64,000 nucleotides of DNA, taken from assembly GCF_000647975.1 (NCBI RefSeq), contig NZ_JFKE01000010.1:34000-97999 (forward strand), written 5' to 3'. Positions 18,070-27,692 of the stretch are shown here, piece by piece. The notes under the pieces are model-generated. The model saw only the letters and a program-made list of their open reading frames with translations. It did no database searches and was not told the origin of the DNA. A program made the position numbers and the translations under genes. Each line of letters starts with the position of its first letter. Position 1 is the stretch's first letter. This stretch comes from Actibacterium mucosum KCTC 23349 (GTDB taxonomy: Bacteria; Pseudomonadota; Alphaproteobacteria; Rhodobacterales; Rhodobacteraceae).

Positions 18070-18435
18070 TTAGCCGGCGGTCGGTTCAAGCAGGCTGTCC
18101 AGCATGTACGAGATATCCTCGATCCGCTCGGCCACAACATGCACCACGCCCGCCTCGCGCTGAATGCGACCGGTGACGCGCAACAGGCGCCCGGCAATGA
18201 CGGCCCGACGAAACTTTTCATAGGTCTTGGCCCAGACCACCACGTTACAGACGCCGGTTTCGTCCTCCAGCGTGACAAAGATCACCCCCTTGGCGGTACC
18301 GGGCCGTTGGCGCACCAGCACCAGCCCCGCCACGCAAACCCTCGCACCCGCCGGCGGGTCAACCAGCCGGTTATGCGGGATGCAGGCCGGCGGCAGCGGC
18401 CAGGGATCCGGCGGGGGGGTGCTGGGCTCTGTCAT
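18070..18435 (-). CDS. Stand-alone OB-fold domain like the C terminus of error-prone polymerase DnaE2 (ImuC)
   Basis: 121 residues. The segment [16 protein letters not shown], then FVTLEDETG and HVVAERIED, is the OB-fold found at the very C terminus of DnaE2/ImuC (about 1,080 residues in full). Polymerase, PHP and finger domains are absent, and no imuA or imuB is nearby. The frame opens with a short Pro-rich leader and has a proper ATG and stop with no internal stop. It is either a domain remnant of a deleted dnaE2 or a small single-strand-binding protein kept for its own function. Neighbours on both sides are intact. Confidence 0.75.
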   Translation of the reverse strand: MTEPSTPPPDPWPLPPACIPHNRLVDPPAGARVCVAGLVLVRQRPGTAKGVIFVTLEDETGVCNVVVWAKTYEKFRRAVIAGRLLRVTGRIQREAGVVHVVAERIEDISYMLDSLLEPTAG

Positions 18436-18527
18436 GAGAACAAAAATAGAACAAACGGTGGGAAAAACAAGTGATCACCGGTGCGCTGGAAACCGTGTGG
18501 CTTTTGCCGTATTTGAGCAGGGAATGA

Positions 18528-18871
<344 letters not shown>

Positions 18872-18872
<1 letters not shown>

Positions 18873-19747
18873 TGCCCCAAGCGCCGCGTCTGCCCCAGCG
18901 CCTCTGGGAAACGGTCCTACGCGGCGCGCTGCTGGTGTTGATATGCGTGGCACCGGGGTTCGCGGCGGCGTGCCCGCCAGACTTCCGCCCTTTCGGGGAT
19001 GCCGGGCGTTCGACCAAAACATTCTTCCGAAACGTCAACGGGGTGGCAGGGCGGCATGTGAAATGGGCGCCATTTGGCGCAAAGATCACGCTGCACGCAG
19101 GGTACAGTGCCGAAACGAACGAGTATGGCCATGGAATTCTCGGGCCGCTAACCGATCGCAAGACCCTGAACATAACCATGGCCCAAGAGGGTGACAATAA
19201 TAACAAGTTCTCGTGTCCTAGGGGAGATCACCTTCCGCTAGGGGCCGTCTTCGAAGACGTGATGCCGCGGTTTGCTGACGTCGATCAAGATGGAATGCCC
19301 GAGATAATTACGGTGGTATCGGACGCCAATCTTGGAGCGCAATTGAGGATTTATGACATCCACGGCAATCAGCTTGCTGCAACGCCGCATATCGGTACAC
19401 GGTTCCGTTGGCTCGCGCCAATCGGTGCTGCAGATCTGGACGGTGACGGCCATGTCGAGATCGCCTATATTGACCGCCCCCACCTGGCCAGGCTGTTGCG
19501 CATTTGGCGTTACAGGGATGGACGCCTTGAACATGTCGCTGACATGCCGGGGCTGACCAATCATCGGATCGGAGAGGATTTTATCACCGGCGGCATTCGT
19601 GACTGCGGTGACGGGCCCGAGGTGCTGGTTGCGGATGCACGTTGGCGCGAGGTGATGGCGGTGCGCTTTGATGGTCGGATTCAGGCGACACCGATTGGGC
19701 TATTTCGCAACACCGAACAGGTCGCGAACCTGCTCGCCTGCCCTTAA
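18872..19747 (+). CDS. Secreted VCBS/FG-GAP repeat protein
   Basis: 291 residues with a hydrophobic export signal (about residues 17-32, cleavage near FAAACPP) and at least two VCBS/FG-GAP-like blades, each with an Asp-rich calcium-type loop: DVDQDGMPEI and DLDGDGHVEI. Several Cys residues suggest disulfides. It should be periplasmic or extracellular. The partner is unknown. Start/stop fusion (TGATG) with the cytosolic ferredoxin gene is odd functionally but clear in sequence. Confidence 0.85.
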
Positions 19748-19771
19748 GACCGGGCGCAACACTCCGGGGGT

Positions 19772-19813
19772 GCGGGGGCCGAGCCCCCGCCTTGGTCGGA
19801 CCGCGCAAGCGGT
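19772..19813. other. Two consecutive strong hairpins between convergent genes
   Basis: Hairpin 1: GCGGGGGC (19772-19779) with GCCCCCGC (19783-19790), three-base loop. Hairpin 2: ACCGC (19800-19804) with GCGGT (19809-19813) around a GCAA tetraloop. They fill the 74 bp between the VCBS-repeat gene and purD. Neither has a T-run, so I call them structured spacer or Rho-independent-like elements rather than a proven terminator. Confidence 0.55.
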
Positions 19814-19821
19814 TCGAAACC

Positions 19822-21084
19822 TTACAGCGCGCGCCAGCCGATATCGCGCCGCAGGAAACCATCGGGCCAGTTGATCGCGTCGCACATGGCATAAGCCCGG
19901 TCGCGGGCCTCTTGCAGCGATGCGCCCCGCGCGGTGACGTTCAGCACGCGCCCGCCATTGGCGGTGATCTGGCCATCCACCTCTTTGGTGCCCGCGTGGA
20001 ACACCATGTTCATGCTGTCTTCGGGCAGGGCGTCCAACCCGCTGATCACCGAGCCTTTTTCATACCCGCCCGGATATCCCTTCGCCGCCATCACCACTGT
20101 CATCGCGTGATCGTCGGCCCAATTCACCTGCGCCTGGTCCAGCTGCCCGTTGGCGCAGGCCAGCAGGATATCCAGCACCTGCGCGCCCAGCCGCATCATC
20201 AGCGCCTGGCATTCCGGGTCGCCGAACCGCACGTTGTATTCCACCAGACGCGGCTGGCCGTCCTTGATCATGAACCCGGCATAAAGCACGCCCTGATACG
20301 GCGTGCCACGCCGCGCCATCTCGGCCACGGTGGGTTTCACGATCTCGTCCAGCGCCCTTTGCGTTACCGCGTCGGTCATCACCGGGGCCGGGGAATACGC
20401 GCCCATGCCGCCAGTATTCGGCCCCGTATCGCCTTCGCCCACCCGCTTGTGGTCCTGCGCAGTGCCCACCGGCAGCACGTTTTCACCGTCGCACAGGATG
20501 AAGAAGCTCGCCTCTTCGCCTTCCATGAACTCTTCGATCACCACCTCGGCGCCGGCATCGCCAAATTCGCCGCCGAACATGTCGTCGATTGCCGCCAGCG
20601 CCGTTGCCTCATCCATCGCCACGATCACGCCTTTACCGGCGGCCAGACCGTCTGCCTTGACCACAATGGGCGCGCCTTGCGCGCGGATATAGGCCTTGGC
20701 CGGGGCGGCCTCGGTAAAGCGTGCATAGGCGGCGGTGGGGGCACCGCAGGCATCGCAGATCTCTTTGGTGAAGGCTTTGGAGGCCTCCAGCCGCGCCGCT
20801 GCGGCCGAGGGCCCAAAGACCGGAATGCCCGCCCCGCGCAGCGCGTCACCCACGCCTGCGGCCAAAGGCGCCTCGGGGCCGATCACCACGAAGCTCACGG
20901 CGTTTTCCTCGGCAAACGTGGCCACCGCGGCGCCGTCATTGATGTCGATCTGGGCGCATTCGGCGATTTCCGCCATGCCCGCATTGCCCGGGGCGCAGAT
21001 CAGCCGGTCACATTTCGGGTTCTGCTTGATCGCCCAGGCCAGGCTGTGCTCGCGCCCGCCGCTGCCCAAAATTAGAATATTCAT
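19822..21084 (-). CDS. purD: Phosphoribosylamine-glycine ligase
   Basis: ATP-grasp enzyme making glycinamide ribonucleotide, second step of purine synthesis. 420 residues. It begins MNILILGSGGREHSLAW, the conserved N-terminal domain with GREH, and contains GGMGAYSPAP and the ATP-grasp core. The ATG at 21084 gives this family N terminus; the frame upstream to 21102 is not needed. It is divergent from xseA, whose start is 72 bp away. Confidence 0.97.
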   Translation of the reverse strand: MNILILGSGGREHSLAWAIKQNPKCDRLICAPGNAGMAEIAECAQIDINDGAAVATFAEENAVSFVVIGPEAPLAAGVGDALRGAGIPVFGPSAAAARLEASKAFTKEICDACGAPTAAYARFTEAAPAKAYIRAQGAPIVVKADGLAAGKGVIVAMDEATALAAIDDMFGGEFGDAGAEVVIEEFMEGEEASFFILCDGENVLPVGTAQDHKRVGEGDTGPNTGGMGAYSPAPVMTDAVTQRALDEIVKPTVAEMARRGTPYQGVLYAGFMIKDGQPRLVEYNVRFGDPECQALMMRLGAQVLDILLACANGQLDQAQVNWADDHAMTVVMAAKGYPGGYEKGSVISGLDALPEDSMNMVFHAGTKEVDGQITANGGRVLNVTARGASLQEARDRAYAMCDAINWPDGFLRRDIGWRAL

Positions 21085-21155
21085 CGCCTGTCCCTGCTTC
21101 ACCTTCGGTGGACCGCGTTCTAAGCTGGACCCAAGCCCATGACAAGCGAGCAGCC

Positions 21156-22643
21156 ATGTCCGACCTGATCGACGACCCCGCCCCCGGCGGCAACGCCCCC
21201 GAGTTCACTGTGTCCGAGATCTCGGGCGCGGTGAAAAAGACCATCGAAGGCGCGTTTGGCCGCATCCGCGTGCGAGGCGAGGTCGGGCGCGTGTTCAAGG
21301 CGCGTTCGGGGCATCTCTATTACGACGTGAAAGACGACAACAACGTGCTGGCCTGCACCACGTGGAAGGGGCAGGTGGCGCGTCTGTCGGTGGTGCCCGA
21401 GGAAGGGATGGAGGTCATCGTCACCGGCAAGCTGACCGCCTTTGGCGCGCAGTCGAAATACAACATGAATGTCGACGAGGTCACCGTGGCGGGCGAAGGC
21501 GCGCTGATGGCGATGCTTGAGAAACGCAAAAAGGCGCTGGCGGCCGAGGGGCTGTTTGCGCCCGAACGCAAGAAACCGCTGCCCTATCTGCCCGAGATCA
21601 TCGGCGTCATCACCTCACCCTCGGGCGCGGTGATCCGCGATATCCTGCATCGTCTAGCCGACCGGTTTCCGCGCAAGGTGCTGATCTGGCCCGTGGCCGT
21701 GCAGGGGCAGGCCTGCGCGCCCGAGGTCGCGCGCGCCATCGAGGGGTTCAACCGGCTGACCCCCGGCGGGGCTTTGCCGCGGCCTGATCTGCTGATCGTG
21801 GCGCGTGGGGGCGGCAGTATCGAGGATCTGTGGGGGTTCAACGAAGAGGTTGTGGCGCGCGCCGTAGCGGCCTCGGACATTCCGTTGATCTCGGCGGTGG
21901 GGCACGAGACTGATACCACGCTGATCGACTTTGTGTCCGACAAACGCGCCCCCACCCCCACCGCGGCGGCCGAGCTGGCCGTGCCGGTGCGGGCCGAGCT
22001 GCTGGCCTGGGTGGGGGATCAGGGGGCGCGTTTGACCCATGCGGCCACCGGCGGGCTGGGGCGGCGGGGCGAAAAGCTGCGCGATCTGGCACGGGCCTTG
22101 CCGCGGCCCGAAAGCCTGCTGGAAAACGCGCAGGTGCGGCTGGACCGGGCCGGCGGGCGGCTGGCCCCGGCCCTGCGCGGGGTGACCAGCGTGAAACGTG
22201 TGGCGCTCGAAAAACAGGCCGGCGCGCTGCGCCCGGGCGCGCTGCGGTTGCGGATCAACGATGCGGCCGCGCGGCTGGCTGAGCGCGCCACGCGCCTGTC
22301 ACCCGACACGCTGACCCGGCAGATCGACCGGCAGCGCGAGGCACTGGCGCAGGTCTCGGCCCGGCTGTCGCGCGCCGGCACCACGCAGGTCGCCACCCTG
22401 CGCGACCGGCTGGACGCCACCGACCGCATGCGGCAATCGCTGGGCTATCACGCAACGCTGGAACGCGGCTTTGCGGTGGTCCGTGCGGGCGAAGAGGTTG
22501 TGACAACCAAAACCGCCGCACAGAAGGCCGGCGCGCTTGAGATCGAATTCAAGGATGGCAAGCTGCCGCTGGATGGTCGCCCGGCCCCGCGCAGCGCGCC
22601 AAAGAAGCCGAAGCCACCCAGCCAGGGCTCGTTGTTCGACTAA
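21156..22643 (+). CDS. xseA: Exodeoxyribonuclease VII large subunit
   Basis: Catalytic subunit of single-strand-specific exonuclease VII. 495 residues: N-terminal OB fold (from FTVSEISGAVKKTIEG), central catalytic domain with VITSPSGAVIRDI and ARGGGSIEDLW, a long Arg/Ala-rich coiled-coil region (about 280-420), and a basic C terminus. The ATG at 21156 fits the family. Its stop interlocks with the stop of the next, convergent gene in a 4-base overlap. xseB is not in this window. Confidence 0.96.
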   Translation: MSDLIDDPAPGGNAPEFTVSEISGAVKKTIEGAFGRIRVRGEVGRVFKARSGHLYYDVKDDNNVLACTTWKGQVARLSVVPEEGMEVIVTGKLTAFGAQSKYNMNVDEVTVAGEGALMAMLEKRKKALAAEGLFAPERKKPLPYLPEIIGVITSPSGAVIRDILHRLADRFPRKVLIWPVAVQGQACAPEVARAIEGFNRLTPGGALPRPDLLIVARGGGSIEDLWGFNEEVVARAVAASDIPLISAVGHETDTTLIDFVSDKRAPTPTAAAELAVPVRAELLAWVGDQGARLTHAATGGLGRRGEKLRDLARALPRPESLLENAQVRLDRAGGRLAPALRGVTSVKRVALEKQAGALRPGALRLRINDAAARLAERATRLSPDTLTRQIDRQREALAQVSARLSRAGTTQVATLRDRLDATDRMRQSLGYHATLERGFAVVRAGEEVVTTKTAAQKAGALEIEFKDGKLPLDGRPAPRSAPKKPKPPSQGSLFD

Positions 22644-23035
22644 ACGCCCACCTGCGGGCCGGGGCAATACAGCGGCTCGGGGCTTTGGTTGACCTCAACC
22701 AGCGTTGTGGCGTCGGGATCGTTTTCGAACTGCGCCAGGATGCCATTGTCGCGGGCAAAAAAGCTCCAGCATTGCGGACCGTTTGCCTCGCCGTCATAGA
22801 CGAAACAGATCTGGTCATTGTGCTCGAACCACTCGCCGGTCAGGCATTCGCCGTCCAGAAAGCTCCAGATCACGCGGCGGCCGGGCAGGTATTGTTCGGC
22901 CCCGTAGGCGGTGCCCTGCGAGCTGTAAAACAACGTCTTGCCGTTGGAATAGCTGTCGAACTGCAGGGCGGTCATCGGGGTTTCCGCCAAGACCGGTCCG
23001 GCCAGCGTCAGGAATGTCAGGATCGCGGCGCGCAT
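22640..23035 (-). CDS. Small secreted protein, function unknown
   Basis: 131 residues with a signal peptide (MRAAILTFLTLAGPVLAE, cleavage after Ala17). The mature part has four Cys residues, probably two disulfides, and is rich in aromatic residues (LPGRRVIWSFLDGECLTGEW), suggesting a compact periplasmic domain. I chose the ATG at 23035, preceded by AAGGGAA; an in-frame start at 23056 is weaker. It stands 27 bp behind the AlkB-type gene on the same strand, so they may be co-transcribed. Confidence 0.82.
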   Translation of the reverse strand: MRAAILTFLTLAGPVLAETPMTALQFDSYSNGKTLFYSSQGTAYGAEQYLPGRRVIWSFLDGECLTGEWFEHNDQICFVYDGEANGPQCWSFFARDNGILAQFENDPDATTLVEVNQSPEPLYCPGPQVGV

Positions 23036-23062
23036 GGGGTTCCCTTTGCGTTTCATCGGTGG

Positions 23063-24154
23063 TCAGTCTGCCATGTCGGCGGGCAGGGTGCCAGCGGCCA
23101 GTTTGCCACCCGGCAACCAGTCGCCGACCCGATGATCCATACTGCGCCGCCACAATGGCGGGATCAGCGCGATCATACCCATCACCGGCAAGCTGTGCGG
23201 CAGGCGCGGCATCGCGTTAGGCGGGTCGATGTGCAAGGCCGGGTAGGGGCGGGTGGGATGCGCATGATGGTCCGAATGGCGCGGTGCGTGCAGCATAAGC
23301 CGGCCAGAGAACCACTGCCGCGCGTTCCACGAATGGGCTGGTCCCACGGGCTCGTACCCGCTGCCTTGAGGGGCTCGTTGCAACCCGTAATGCTGTACGT
23401 AGTCCGATATCAGCAATTGGAACGTCGCATACACTGCCAAGGCCAAATGGGCTGCCATACCCGCCGGCCCCGCGAAGGCCCAACTGAGCGTCAAGGCCAG
23501 CATCGCGCCAAGCACATATGCCACAAAGGGATGCTGCCACATGGGTTTTTGCGTACTTGCCCGCGCTGTCCGGGCGTTTTCAGCCTGCAGCCCAGCACGG
23601 AACGAGCCGACCCACGCACGGCACGCAAAGGCATAAACGTTTTCACCAAACCGGGCCGAGTTCGGATCACGCGGCGTGGCGACCCAGCGGTGATGGATCA
23701 GCGGATGCGCCGAGGCGTGGTGGCCAAACAGCTGCCAGATATACATCCAGCGCCCCAATTGGTGCAGGGGCCGCGCGCCGCGATGGATCAGCTCATGCGC
23801 GGCCGAGTTCGAGACCTGCCCGAAGTAAAGGCCAAAGGCGAAGAATGCGCCGATCCGTTCAGCCGTCGTCAGCGCCATTTGCCCCGAAACCGCCATCACC
23901 GCCAACAAGAACAGCACAAAATGCGCCACCCCCAACGCCACCAGCAACCGGTCGCTGGCCGGGAACTCGGCGCCCTCGGGCGCGTTTTGCAGGCCCAGCC
24001 GCAGCACCCTGTCCAACCCATAGGTCAGCGCCGTCATATAGATCAGCGCCGCCCAGACCCAACCACCGCCCGCCAGCCCCGCCAGCGCCAGCAGCCCCGC
24101 CGGGGTCAGCGTGATGGCCGAAAACAGGCGCAGATGGGTGGCGTTAGAGGTCAC
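23063..24154 (-). CDS. alkB: AlkB-type membrane di-iron hydroxylase (alkane 1-monooxygenase family)
   Basis: 363 residues from a GTG at 24154. Predicted inner-membrane protein with about six hydrophobic helices. The di-iron histidine boxes are HELIH (120-124), HHASAHPLIHH (145-155) and HSDHHAHP (293-300), with the DYVQHYGL segment characteristic of AlkB enzymes. Members hydroxylate medium-chain alkanes or fatty chains at the terminal carbon using rubredoxin. No rubredoxin or rubredoxin reductase gene is adjacent. The start is uncertain: the frame is open further upstream, but that part lacks similarity to the family. Alkane versus other hydrophobic substrate cannot be decided. Confidence 0.86.
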   Translation of the reverse strand: MTSNATHLRLFSAITLTPAGLLALAGLAGGGWVWAALIYMTALTYGLDRVLRLGLQNAPEGAEFPASDRLLVALGVAHFVLFLLAVMAVSGQMALTTAERIGAFFAFGLYFGQVSNSAAHELIHRGARPLHQLGRWMYIWQLFGHHASAHPLIHHRWVATPRDPNSARFGENVYAFACRAWVGSFRAGLQAENARTARASTQKPMWQHPFVAYVLGAMLALTLSWAFAGPAGMAAHLALAVYATFQLLISDYVQHYGLQRAPQGSGYEPVGPAHSWNARQWFSGRLMLHAPRHSDHHAHPTRPYPALHIDPPNAMPRLPHSLPVMGMIALIPPLWRRSMDHRVGDWLPGGKLAAGTLPADMAD

Positions 24155-24272
24155 GTTGGGGGCTCGGGTCGCGTCGGTTGGGGCGCAGAATGCGCCATTC
24201 GCGCGGCCATGGCCAGCCCCGGCCTTTCCCTTGGCCCGGATTACGATTAAGTGACGGGGGTCGGAGGTATGC

Positions 24273-25376
24273 ATGGCGTTTTTCAAAAAGCTCAGAGACC
24301 GGATGTTCAAATCTTCTTCCAAGCTGGAAGAGGGGTTGGAAGCGATTGTTGACGAGGGGGGCGAAGAGACCCCGCCCGAGGCCGATATCGCCCCCGAAAC
24401 TGCGCCCGAACCCGCCGCGCCAGCGGCGCCGGACCCCGTGTCCGAACCGGCGCCTGCCGTCGAGCCTGCGCCTGCTGCCGAGCCTGCACCGCAGCCCGGC
24501 CTGATCTCGCGCGTGCTGGGGCGCCGCGACGGCCCGGTGAAACGCCGGGTGCTGGATGACGACATGCTGGAAAGCCTCGAAGAGCTGCTGATCACCGCCG
24601 ATATGGGTGTCGACACGGCGCTGCGCGTGACCGCCAATATGGCCGAGGGGCGGCTGGGCCGCCGGGTCTCGGTCGACGAGATCAAGGGGCTGCTGGCCGC
24701 CGAGATTGCCCGGATCATGGAGCCCGTTGCCAAACCCCTGCCGCTTTATCCCAAGCGCCCGCAGGTGGTTCTGGTGGTCGGCGTGAACGGCTCGGGCAAG
24801 ACGACGACCATCGGCAAGCTGGCCAGCCAGTTCAAGGCGGCGGGCAAAAACGTGGTAATCGCGGCGGGTGACACGTTCCGCGCCGCGGCCGTGGAGCAGT
24901 TGCAGGTTTGGGGTGACCGCGCCGGGGTGCCGGTTCTGACCGCGCCCGAGGGGACCGATCCCGCCAGCCTGGCCTTTGACGCGATGACACGCGCGCAGGA
25001 TGACGGGGCCGATCTGTTGATGATCGACACCGCCGGGCGGCTGCAAAACCGCGCCGATCTGATGGAGGAGCTGTCCAAGATCGTGCGCGTGATCCGCAAG
25101 AAAGACCCCGACGCGCCGCATAATACCCTGCTGGTGCTGGACGCGACCACCGGGCAGAACGCGATGAACCAGGTCGAGATTTTCCAAAAGCTCGCCGATG
25201 TCAGCGGGCTGGTGATGACCAAGCTGGACGGCACCGCCAAGGGCGGTGTGCTGGTGGCATTGGCCGATAAGTTCGGCCTGCCGATCCACGCCATCGGTGT
25301 GGGCGAGCAGATCGACGATCTGGCCCCGTTTGACCCCGAGGATTTTGCCAAGGCCCTGGCGGGTGTTGACGGGTGA
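24273..25376 (+). CDS. ftsY: Signal recognition particle receptor FtsY
   Basis: GTPase receptor that docks SRP-bound ribosomes at the membrane for co-translational insertion. 367 residues: a short basic start (MAFFKKLRDRMFK), an acidic Ala/Pro-rich A domain (about 20-75), then the NG GTPase domain with GVNGSGKTTT (P-loop near residue 170), DTAGR and TKLDGTAKGG. GGAGG precedes the ATG. The next gene starts with an overlapping GTGA. Confidence 0.97.
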   Translation: MAFFKKLRDRMFKSSSKLEEGLEAIVDEGGEETPPEADIAPETAPEPAAPAAPDPVSEPAPAVEPAPAAEPAPQPGLISRVLGRRDGPVKRRVLDDDMLESLEELLITADMGVDTALRVTANMAEGRLGRRVSVDEIKGLLAAEIARIMEPVAKPLPLYPKRPQVVLVVGVNGSGKTTTIGKLASQFKAAGKNVVIAAGDTFRAAAVEQLQVWGDRAGVPVLTAPEGTDPASLAFDAMTRAQDDGADLLMIDTAGRLQNRADLMEELSKIVRVIRKKDPDAPHNTLLVLDATTGQNAMNQVEIFQKLADVSGLVMTKLDGTAKGGVLVALADKFGLPIHAIGVGEQIDDLAPFDPEDFAKALAGVDG

Positions 25377-26275
25377 GCAACTGGCTGAACGCCATTCAGG
25401 GGACCGAGACCGGCCATCAGGTTGCCCTGATGCTGGCCCTGACGGCGGCAGTGCTGCATGCGATTTTCGGGGCGCTGCAAAAGGGGCGGTACGATCCGTG
25501 GATCAGCCGCGGCGCCATCGATGTGTGGCTGTTCGTGCTGGCCGCGCCCATCGCGCTGTTCCTGGTGCCGTGGCCGCAGGGCAACCAGTGGCTGCTGCTG
25601 TTCGGGGCGCTGGGCATTCACTTCGTCTATAAGGTCGGGATGGCGCTGGCCTATGCGCGCGGGGCGTTCACCGTGGTTTACCCGGTGGTGCGCGGCACCG
25701 GGCCGCTGTTCACCGTGGTTGGCGCGTGGCTGATCTTTGGCGAGACCTTTGCGCCGCTGCAATGGGTGGGCGTGGCCTCGTTGCTGGCGGGGATCTTCGG
25801 TCTGGCGGTTTACAACCTGATCCATATCGAGGTGGACCGCGACACGTTGGTGCCGGCTTTGTGGTTGGCAGTGGCGACTGGCGGTATGGTGGCGGTGTAT
25901 ACCACCTATGACGCCTATGGAATTCGGGCCACACCGAACCCATTTACTTTTCTTGCGTGGTTTTTCCTGATCACGGCGGTGGATTTTCCGGTGATCGCGG
26001 CGCGGCGTTGGTGGCGCATGCCGGTGCGGCCGGATCTGGGCCCATTGCTGCGGCACGGGTTTATCGGCGCCATTGTGGCCTTTGGCAGCTTTGGCTCGGT
26101 GATGATGGCCACGCGGCTGGACAAGGTGGGCGAGGCGGCGGTGCTGCGCGAAACCTCGACGGTATTTGCTGCGCTCATCGGATGGGTGCTATTGGGAGAA
26201 CAAACCGGCCCGCGGCGCGTGGCGCTGATGGGCCTGATCGCCGCAGGGGCGGTGATCGTGGAACTTGGTGGATGA
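25373..26275 (+). CDS. DMT-superfamily (EamA) transporter
   Basis: 300-residue inner-membrane protein with about ten helices in two EamA repeats; the second repeat ends near LLGEQTGPRR, a frequent EamA end motif. Substrate unknown. The GTG at 25373 overlaps the ftsY stop (GTGA) and its own stop overlaps the yciB start (ATGA), so the three genes form a coupled operon, an order seen in related Rhodobacteraceae. Confidence 0.9.
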   Translation: MSNWLNAIQGTETGHQVALMLALTAAVLHAIFGALQKGRYDPWISRGAIDVWLFVLAAPIALFLVPWPQGNQWLLLFGALGIHFVYKVGMALAYARGAFTVVYPVVRGTGPLFTVVGAWLIFGETFAPLQWVGVASLLAGIFGLAVYNLIHIEVDRDTLVPALWLAVATGGMVAVYTTYDAYGIRATPNPFTFLAWFFLITAVDFPVIAARRWWRMPVRPDLGPLLRHGFIGAIVAFGSFGSVMMATRLDKVGEAAVLRETSTVFAALIGWVLLGEQTGPRRVALMGLIAAGAVIVELGG

Positions 26276-26883
26276 AGATGGACGAGAAAAAAGTGAACCC
26301 TGTGGTGAAGCTGGCGCTGGAATTTGGGCCCATCGTGGCGTTTTTTGTGGGCTATATGATGCTGCGCGACCGCAGTTTTGCCATTGGCGGCACCGAATAT
26401 GACGGGTTCATCCTGGTCACTGCCGGGTTTATCCCGCTGATCCTGGCCTCGACCGCGGCGCTTTGGGCGCTGACGGGCAAGGTGTCGCGCATGCAGATTG
26501 TCACGGCGGTTCTGGTGGTGGTGTTCGGCGGGCTGACGGTGTGGCTGAACGATGATCGGTTCATCAAGATGAAACCCACGATCATCTACGTGATCTTTGG
26601 CGGTGTGCTGGGGCTGGGCCTGCTGCGCGGGCAGTCGTACCTGCAATATGTCATGGAGGGCGTCATGCCCCTGACCGATGAGGGGTTCATGATCCTGACC
26701 CGGCGACTGGCGATGTTTTTTGGCGGTTTGGCGGTGGCCAACGAGTTTGTGTGGCGCACGATGAGCACGGATGCCTGGGTGAACTTCAAAACCTTCGGGC
26801 TGACGCTGGCGATATTTGCGTTTTTCATGACGCAGGGGAAGCTGTTCGACGCCTATGCCAACAAGGAAAGCGACGAGGCGTGA
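26272..26883 (+). CDS. yciB: YciB/IspZ family inner-membrane septation protein
   Basis: 203-residue polytopic protein with about five to six helices, of the YciB (septation protein A, formerly IspZ) family involved in envelope integrity and normal septation. Characteristic segments are LEFGPIVAFF near the start and the late MTQGKLFDAY. Two in-frame ATGs exist (26272 and 26278); the first overlaps the previous stop (ATGA). A hairpin-T terminator inside a dispersed repeat follows. Confidence 0.93.
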   Translation: MKMDEKKVNPVVKLALEFGPIVAFFVGYMMLRDRSFAIGGTEYDGFILVTAGFIPLILASTAALWALTGKVSRMQIVTAVLVVVFGGLTVWLNDDRFIKMKPTIIYVIFGGVLGLGLLRGQSYLQYVMEGVMPLTDEGFMILTRRLAMFFGGLAVANEFVWRTMSTDAWVNFKTFGLTLAIFAFFMTQGKLFDAYANKESDEA

Positions 26884-26888
26884 CCTGA

Positions 26889-26953
26889 TTGTGCGCCTTG
26901 CGGCGCGCTGTTTTTTCTCGGCTCTCGCCTTTGGCTCCATCCTCGGGGTGGCG
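26889..26953 (+). repeat. 65-bp dispersed repeat containing an intrinsic terminator, copy 1
   Basis: The left end is GCGCC (26893-26897) paired with GGCGC (26902-26906), followed by six T residues (26911-26916), a good terminator for yciB. The rest continues with a CTCG-rich tail. By my manual alignment 52 of 65 positions match the element at 59321-59385, with no gap. Both copies sit just after plus-strand genes, so this looks like a dispersed terminator-associated element. Confidence 0.75.
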
Positions 26954-26961
26954 GGTGTGGA

Positions 26962-27666
<705 letters not shown>

Positions 27667-27692
27667 TGTTCTCTCCCCTGAACCCTTGCGGT

